Positions 7,387 through 11,084 of a DNA stretch of 11,084 nt are shown here, piece by piece; within the stretch, counting starts at the first letter, position 1, and every line of letters begins with the position of its first letter. The translations under genes were made by a program, and so were the position numbers. Source of the DNA: Candidatus Omnitrophota bacterium. GTDB taxonomy: Bacteria > Omnitrophota > Gorgyraeia > Gygaellales > Profunditerraquicolaceae. Below the pieces are notes generated by a model. The model was not told the origin of the DNA, made no database searches, and saw nothing but the letters and a program-made list of their open reading frames with translations. The stretch is from the NCBI GenBank assembly GCA_028711825.1, contig JAQTRM010000037.1, forward strand, positions 1-11,084, written 5' to 3'.

Positions 7387-8828
7387 TGGGAGATGTTAAA
7401 GGTTTTTTGAAGGTTAAACGCAAGAAGAGCGGTTACCGTCCGGTCTGTGAACGCGTTAAGGATTTTGTAGACGTAGCGGTTCTTCCCGGTAAAGAGCATA
7501 GCCAGGAACAGGCCTCCCGCTGCATGGATTGCGGTACCCCTTTTTGCCACGGGGCCTGCCCGGTCGGTAATTATATCCCGGAGTGGAACGATTTTGTTTT
7601 CCGCTCGCATTGGGAAAAAGCCTATGCCTTGCTCAGCGCGACCAATAATTTTCCCGAGATTACCGGGAGGATTTGTCCGGCGTTGTGTGAATATGCCTGC
7701 GTTCTGGGGATTAATGACGACCCGGTAACCATCCGGGAAAACGAACTTGCGATTATCGAGTATGCTTTTTCACACGGCCTGGTCAAGGCGGCCCCGGTTT
7801 TAAAGAAGACCGGTAAAAAGATCGCGGTGGTAGGTTCGGGTCCCGCGGGGCTTGCCTGTGCCGACCAGCTAAACGCCGCCGGACACCGCGTTACGGTCTT
7901 TGAAAAAGACGATGCTGTCGGCGGTATCCTGCGTTATGGGATTCCGGAGTTTAAGCTGGAAAAAAAGATTATCCGCCGCCGGGTGAAGGTTATGGAGGAA
8001 TCCGGGATTGAATTCAGAACCGGGATTAATATCGGCATGGATTATAAATTCAGCCGCCTTATCAATGAGTTTGACGCGGTTTGCATCGCCTGCGGGTCGC
8101 GCGCCCCCCGCGATCTTAATATCCCAGGGCGCGAACTTGCCGGGATCCATTTTGCGATGGACTATCTTATTCAGTCCAACCGCCGCGTTCAGAAAGAAAA
8201 GATCCCCGTTGAAAAACTTATCGACGCGAAAGATAAACGCGTGGTGGTGATCGGGGGCGGGGATACGGGCGCCGATTGCGTGGGAGTGGCGCATCGCCAG
8301 GGCGCTTCCTGCGTGGTGCAGATCGAGATTATGCCCAAGCCGCCTGCCTGCCGGACAAATGATTACCCCTGGCCGAAATACCCGTTACTGCTTAAATCTT
8401 CTACCAGCCATGAGGAGGGAGGAGAGCGCGATTGGTCGGTATCGACTAAAGAATTCGTCGGTTCCGGAGGAAAAGTCCGGGAGCTTTCCTGTGCCCGGGT
8501 GGAATTTAAGAAGGACGATAAAGGTTGTCCGGTAATCCGGGATATCTCCGGATCGGAATTTAAGATCCAGGCGGACCTGGTGATCCTGGCGCTGGGATTC
8601 CTGCATCCTGAAAAGAAAGGATTGCTTGAAGAATTGCAGCCGGAGCTCGATAAGAGGGGCAACGTAAAAACCGACGAGCATTTCATGACTTCGCAAAAGA
8701 ACGTCTTTGCCTGTGGGGATATGCGCCGCGGGCAGTCCCTGATCGTCTGGGCGATTTCCGAAGGCCGCCGCGCCGCCCACCAGATTGATAAATACCTTAT
8801 GGGCTCATCGATCCTGCCCGAGTTATAA
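7386..8828 (+). CDS. gltD: Glutamate synthase small subunit, NAD(P)H-dependent
   Basis: Oxidises NAD(P)H through FAD and passes electrons by way of iron-sulfur clusters to the FMN of GltB. 480 residues, typical for GltD. The N-terminal cluster-binding domain has Cys46, Cys49, Cys54 and Cys58, then Cys97, Cys101 and Cys105 (ICPALCEYAC). The FAD Rossmann motif GSGPAG is at 150-155, and the NAD(P)H-binding GGGDTG is at 290-295. The C-terminal NVFACGDMRRGQSL is the FAD-contacting segment. ATG 7386 shares its A with the gltB stop (TGATG) and has GGGAGA at 7372-7377 as ribosome site; an in-frame GTG at 7380 is less likely. The gene ends in tandem stops (TAA TAA, 8826-8831). Related reductases share this fold, but adjacency to gltB settles the identity. 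Confidence 0.96.
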   Translation: MGDVKGFLKVKRKKSGYRPVCERVKDFVDVAVLPGKEHSQEQASRCMDCGTPFCHGACPVGNYIPEWNDFVFRSHWEKAYALLSATNNFPEITGRICPALCEYACVLGINDDPVTIRENELAIIEYAFSHGLVKAAPVLKKTGKKIAVVGSGPAGLACADQLNAAGHRVTVFEKDDAVGGILRYGIPEFKLEKKIIRRRVKVMEESGIEFRTGINIGMDYKFSRLINEFDAVCIACGSRAPRDLNIPGRELAGIHFAMDYLIQSNRRVQKEKIPVEKLIDAKDKRVVVIGGGDTGADCVGVAHRQGASCVVQIEIMPKPPACRTNDYPWPKYPLLLKSSTSHEEGGERDWSVSTKEFVGSGGKVRELSCARVEFKKDDKGCPVIRDISGSEFKIQADLVILALGFLHPEKKGLLEELQPELDKRGNVKTDEHFMTSQKNVFACGDMRRGQSLIVWAISEGRRAAHQIDKYLMGSSILPEL

Positions 8829-8853
8829 TAATCGATTTTTTAAAAATTTAATG

Positions 8854-8859
8854 TACAAT
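8854..8859 (+). promoter_or_regulatory. Possible -10 box for exbB-exbD
   Basis: TACAAT matches the sigma-70 -10 consensus at five of six positions and follows a very AT-rich stretch (8835-8851) in an otherwise GC-balanced region. There is no convincing -35 box at the right distance (8831-8836 reads ATCGAT). A perfect TATAAT at 8824-8829 overlaps the gltD stop codons but also lacks a -35. The promoter is plausible because no clear GC-rich terminator separates gltD from exbB, so read-through from gltD remains possible. Confidence 0.35.
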
Positions 8860-8869
8860 GTTCCTGAAA

Positions 8870-8900
8870 GGCATAAAAATACCGTGGGTTGTTTTTAGCC
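8870..8900 (+). other. Hairpin in the exbB leader
   Basis: GGC (8870-8872) and TAAAAA (8874-8879) pair with TTTTTA (8892-8897) and GCC (8898-8900), with a single bulged A at 8873. Inside, ACC (8881-8883) pairs with GGT (8887-8889) around GTG. The structure ends 34 bases before the exbB ATG, clear of the ribosome site. No T-run follows it, so it is not a normal terminator. It may stabilise the mRNA 5' end or be chance. Confidence 0.35.
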
Positions 8901-8934
8901 GGCGGTTGAGAGATAAACGGGAGGAAGAGGATAA

Positions 8935-9552
8935 ATGAATATCTGGCAGTTAATCAGGGCCGGGGGTTTTACGATGGTTGTGCTCCTGGCGGCATCGGTT
9001 TTGTCAATCGCGATCATCCTGGAGAGGATCATTGTTTATCGCCGCAATTCCAGGGTAAAAATGGCGGATTTTATGGTTAAGATCCGCCAGGAGATGAAGA
9101 AAGAAAGGGTTAGCGCGGCGGCGGAACTTTCCAGGGATACCGCGGCTCCGTTTTCACAGGTAATTTACGCGGGATTGAGTTTTTTCGACCGCGGCGAAAA
9201 GGAGATGTTCAATAATATGGAAAGGCGGATTGTTATGGAAACCGCTTTGCTTGAACGCCGGACCCCGGTATTGGGCACGATCGGGAACATTTCAGTTTAC
9301 ATCGGGCTCTTCGGGACGGTGTTAGGGATTATCCGCGCCTTCCACGATATTTCGGTAAGCGGTTCCGGGGGGATCAGCGTGGTGATCAGCGGGATATCGC
9401 AGGCTCTTGTTACTACCGCCGCCGGTCTTTGCGTGGCGGTTCCGGCGGTGGTCGCCTATAACTATTTTATCAAGAAAATCGATGATTTTACCCGCGAGAT
9501 GGAGCTGGCCGCTTCGGAAATTATGGACCTCGCCGGCGCGATAAAGAAATGA
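8935..9552 (+). CDS. exbB: ExbB/TolQ/MotA-family proton channel protein
   Basis: Inner-membrane protein that, with ExbD, forms a proton-driven motor energising TonB- or Tol-type machines. 205 residues, slightly short for the family. Three membrane segments: about 11-33, 112-135 and 154-178, with a cytoplasmic loop (about 40-105) between the first two, as expected. The conserved core is present: GLFGTVLGI (124-132) and ALVTTAAGLCVAVPA (157-171). A very strong ribosome site (GGGAGGAAGAGG, 8919-8930) precedes ATG 8935. The gene overlaps exbD by four bases (ATGA). No tonB, tolA or pal gene is in the window, so whether it serves a TonB, Tol or other system cannot be told from context; exbB is a family-level name. 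Confidence 0.9.
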   Translation: MNIWQLIRAGGFTMVVLLAASVLSIAIILERIIVYRRNSRVKMADFMVKIRQEMKKERVSAAAELSRDTAAPFSQVIYAGLSFFDRGEKEMFNNMERRIVMETALLERRTPVLGTIGNISVYIGLFGTVLGIIRAFHDISVSGSGGISVVISGISQALVTTAAGLCVAVPAVVAYNYFIKKIDDFTREMELAASEIMDLAGAIKK

Positions 9553-9953
9553 AAAGATCCGGGAAAAAGCAAAAATTGATCACGGAGATAAATATTACCC
9601 CTCTTACGGACGTGATCCTGGTGCTTTTGGTTATCTTTATGATTACCACTCCCCTTATTTTGCAGTCGAATATCCGCGTTAATCTTCCTTCTTCGGTAAG
9701 CGGGGAACCCCTGGAGCAGGCCCGTCAGATTAATGTCACAGTTACCAACGAGGGGGTGATATACCTGGACGATAAACCGGTCTCCAGAAAAACGCTCAAA
9801 GCGGATATTTACCGGATGCATCAGGCTTATCCCGGGCTGGAGGTGGTTCTTTTTTCGGACAGGATGGTGCGTTTCAAGGATTTGGTGGCGCTTCTGGATG
9901 TTTTCAATGAATTAGGTATAAAAAATCTGAATATCGCTACAAGAACGGAATAA
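9549..9953 (+). CDS. exbD: ExbD/TolR-family protein
   Basis: Partner of the upstream ExbB-like protein; its single membrane helix sits in the ExbB pore and carries protons. 134 residues, normal length. A short basic cytoplasmic N-terminus leads to the hallmark ITPLTDVILVLLVIFMI (16-32), in which Asp21 corresponds to the essential proton-carrying aspartate of ExbD (Asp25) and TolR (Asp23). The membrane segment spans about 21-39. The rest (about 40-134) is the periplasmic domain, with INVTVTNEGVIYLDD and the usual ending region (FKDLVALLDVFNELGIKNLNIAT shortened at both ends in other members). It starts inside the exbB stop (ATGA, 9549-9552), indicating translational coupling; no strong ribosome site of its own is seen. 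Confidence 0.92.
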   Translation: MKRSGKKQKLITEINITPLTDVILVLLVIFMITTPLILQSNIRVNLPSSVSGEPLEQARQINVTVTNEGVIYLDDKPVSRKTLKADIYRMHQAYPGLEVVLFSDRMVRFKDLVALLDVFNELGIKNLNIATRTE

Positions 9954-9981
9954 AACGGGCCGTAAACGGCGCGGAGAACGA

Positions 9982-10009
9982 TTGACAGCCGCCGGATTTG
10001 TGGTAACAT
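9982..10009 (+). promoter_or_regulatory. Sigma-70-type promoter for the ATP synthase operon
   Basis: A perfect -35 box TTGACA (9982-9987) is followed after 16 bases by TAACAT (10004-10009), a four-of-six -10 box preceded by TGG (10001-10003), which gives an extended -10 (TGnT). An alternative -10 is CATAAT (10007-10012) at 19-base spacing. Transcription would start near 10016. It lies about 30 bases after the exbD stop and points at the atp genes. Confidence 0.65.
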
Positions 10010-10018
10010 AATACCTTA

Positions 10019-10034
10019 GCTACAGTGAGGTAGC
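10019..10034 (+). other. Small hairpin at the predicted 5' end of the atp transcript
   Basis: GCTAC (10019-10023) and GTAGC (10030-10034) are perfect inverted repeats around AGTGAG. If transcription begins near 10016, this stem would lie almost at the 5' end of the mRNA. It could protect the end or act as part of a leader switch with the next hairpin. The pairing is seen; the function is inferred. Confidence 0.3.
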
Positions 10035-10048
10035 CGTTTTAAAACAAA

Positions 10049-10091
10049 GACGTCCGAATCCCGCGATATGGATAAACGACGTCGTTTTTTT
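10049..10091 (+). terminator. Terminator-like (attenuator-like) hairpin at the head of the atp operon
   Basis: GACGTC occurs at 10049-10054 and again at 10078-10083. Being self-complementary, the two copies can pair, and AAA (10046-10048) can extend the stem onto T residues past a bulged G (10084). Inside the loop, ATCC (10058-10061) can pair with GGAT (10070-10073). A run of seven T residues (10085-10091) follows at once, as in intrinsic terminators. It lies downstream of the promoter at 9982 and overlaps the ATG at 10068, so it would act as an attenuator or translation block rather than end an upstream gene. The loop is large, so stability is uncertain. Confidence 0.4.
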
Positions 10092-10331
10092 AGTTACTCG
10101 ATGCGAAAAGAAGATTTTTATAAAGGGGTAAAAACGGTAGGATTTGTTTTGTTTATTCCTTTCATGCTCGCGGCGGGCCCGCTTTCCGGTTATTGGGCGG
10201 GTTCTTTTCTGAAAGAAAGATTAAATTTATCCTCCGCTTGCGTATTTTTAGGGGTTGTCGTCGGTTTTATCGCCGCCTGTACCGAGGTGACCCGGCTCAT
10301 AAGGTCTATCGCCAAGGTGAATAAAAGATGA
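10068..10331 (+). CDS. AtpZ/AtpI-like small membrane protein of the ATP synthase operon
   Basis: A protein of 87 residues with two membrane segments (about 22-45 and 56-72), a glycine-rich first helix (GPLSGYWAG, 37-45) and a basic C-terminus. This matches the AtpZ/AtpI family that commonly begins F-type ATP synthase operons and is linked in other bacteria to c-ring assembly or magnesium handling. Sequence similarity within the family is low, so the call rests on topology and position. It overlaps atpB by four bases (ATGA, 10328-10331). The start is uncertain: neither ATG 10068 nor in-frame ATG 10101 has a Shine-Dalgarno. The earlier one lies inside the terminator-like hairpin; the later one lies just after its T-run and would give 76 residues (MRKEDFYKG...), still complete for both helices. 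Confidence 0.75.
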   Translation: MDKRRRFFSYSMRKEDFYKGVKTVGFVLFIPFMLAAGPLSGYWAGSFLKERLNLSSACVFLGVVVGFIAACTEVTRLIRSIAKVNKR

Positions 10332-11077
10332 ACCATGAAGCGGGTGCGCCGGCTTTGCCGGATATCCTCGCGATCCTCGCGGATAAATTCCCGGGGAACG
10401 CTTTTTTCCAGTTTGCTTATCTCTGGGAGAATGTCAGTTATTCCCTGTTTTTGGTTTTAATACTGGGGGTAATAGCGTTTTTTGCCTGCCGGAAAAAAGA
10501 TCTTGTCCCCGGGCGGCTGCAGGGCGCGGCGGAGATAATTGTGGGCGGGTTGGATGAGTTCGTCCGCGGCATGCTGGGTGATAAGGGGAGAAAATACACG
10601 CCATTTATCGGTACCCTGTTCATGTACATATTTTTTATGAATATTGCAGGGTTGGTTCCTTTTCTCAAATCTCCCGCCGCCAGTTGGTCGACAACCATGG
10701 CGTTGGCGCTTTGTGTGTTTTTCTACGTGCAGTATACAGGGATCAGGGAGATGGGTTTTTTGGGATACCTGGACCATATGGCGGGGAAGCCGAGAGGAAT
10801 CCTCGCTTTTACCGTGGTAATGCCGGTATTTATGCTGGTTTTGCATATTATCAGCGAATTGATCCGGCCGGTCAGCCTTTCTTTGCGTTTACGCGGGAAT
10901 ATCTGGGGGGATGAAGTTTTGCTGGGACTGCTTTCCGGATTCGGATTAACAGGTTTTCCGCTTTTGTTTTTTAATATGTCAATGGCGCTGTTGACGGCGG
11001 TTGTGCAGGCGGTGGTTTTTTGCCTTTTAACGACCATTTATTTTGCGCTTGTAATAAATAATGAAGAAGCAGTATAA
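10328..11077 (+). CDS. atpB: F-type ATP synthase subunit a
   Basis: Membrane subunit that forms the two proton (or sodium) half-channels against the c-ring of the Fo motor. 249 residues, in the usual range. Hydrophobic segments are at about 37-54, 92-115, 121-138, 158-180, 196-220 and 222-244. The essential arginine is Arg187 in SLSLRLRGN (183-191), equivalent to Arg210 of E. coli; Glu196 matches E. coli Glu219, and Gln227 in the last helix lies near the position of Gln252. NIAGLVPFLKSP (105-116) is also typical. It begins within the stop of the preceding gene (ATGA), with a modest ribosome site (AAGGTGA, 10313-10319). The window ends seven bases after the stop, so the expected c-subunit gene is not visible. 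Whether the ion is proton or sodium cannot be decided here, since the c subunit determines it. Confidence 0.95.
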   Translation: MNHEAGAPALPDILAILADKFPGNAFFQFAYLWENVSYSLFLVLILGVIAFFACRKKDLVPGRLQGAAEIIVGGLDEFVRGMLGDKGRKYTPFIGTLFMYIFFMNIAGLVPFLKSPAASWSTTMALALCVFFYVQYTGIREMGFLGYLDHMAGKPRGILAFTVVMPVFMLVLHIISELIRPVSLSLRLRGNIWGDEVLLGLLSGFGLTGFPLLFFNMSMALLTAVVQAVVFCLLTTIYFALVINNEEAV

Positions 11078-11084
11078 ACACTGT

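Noticed and set aside
9959..9970. GCCGT/ACGGC hairpin just after the exbD stop, considered as the exbD terminator.
   Set aside because: The loop would be only two to four bases and no T-run follows on the plus strand; the T-rich side faces the minus strand, where there is no gene.
1..11084. Looked for CRISPR arrays, tRNA or rRNA genes, insertion sequences, phage genes, defence or toxin-antitoxin genes.
   Set aside because: None seen; the genes are contiguous core metabolism with similar base composition and short gaps.

Overview
This 11 kb window is a compact, all-plus-strand stretch of a bacterial chromosome. It carries nitrogen assimilation genes, then an ExbB/ExbD proton-channel pair, then the first genes of an F-type ATP synthase operon. 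A type III glutamine synthetase, a two-subunit glutamate synthase, ExbBD, strong Shine-Dalgarno sites and roughly even base composition suggest an uncultured Gram-negative bacterium. Omnitrophota, Elusimicrobiota or the wider PVC group are my best guesses. This is an impression from gene content, not a demonstrated placement.

Layout: (1) 15-2210, type III glutamine synthetase (glnN), whose promoter lies before the window. (2) 2211-2494, a gap with a weak terminator-like element, a GCAC/GTGC dyad, a long hairpin with a T-run (probable terminator) and a 17-bp TGCA...TGCA dyad. (3) 2495-2875, a 126-residue protein that looks like the two ends of an NtrC-type regulator joined together: the start of a receiver domain and a Fis-type helix-turn-helix, with no AAA+ domain and no phospho-acceptor region. 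(4) 2872-8828, gltB and gltD, translationally coupled to each other and to the small regulator. (5) 8829-8934, a leader with a possible promoter and a hairpin. (6) 8935-9953, exbB and exbD, overlapping. (7) 9954-10067, a gap with a good sigma-70-type promoter and a terminator-like hairpin next to the start of the ATP synthase operon. (8) 10068-11077, an AtpZ/AtpI-like protein and the a subunit (atpB). The window ends just after atpB.

Together, glnN and gltBD make up the GS-GOGAT cycle. Glutamine synthetase fixes ammonium into glutamine, and glutamate synthase turns glutamine plus 2-oxoglutarate into two glutamates. The small regulator, placed between the two enzymes and overlapping gltB by four bases, is the obvious candidate for local nitrogen control. 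ExbBD converts proton motive force into work across the envelope. The ATP synthase genes belong to a separate transcription unit.

Most of the window is ordinary core metabolism. The parts worth a second look are the stripped-down NtrC-like protein with the dyads in front of it, and the attenuator-like structure at the head of the atp operon.
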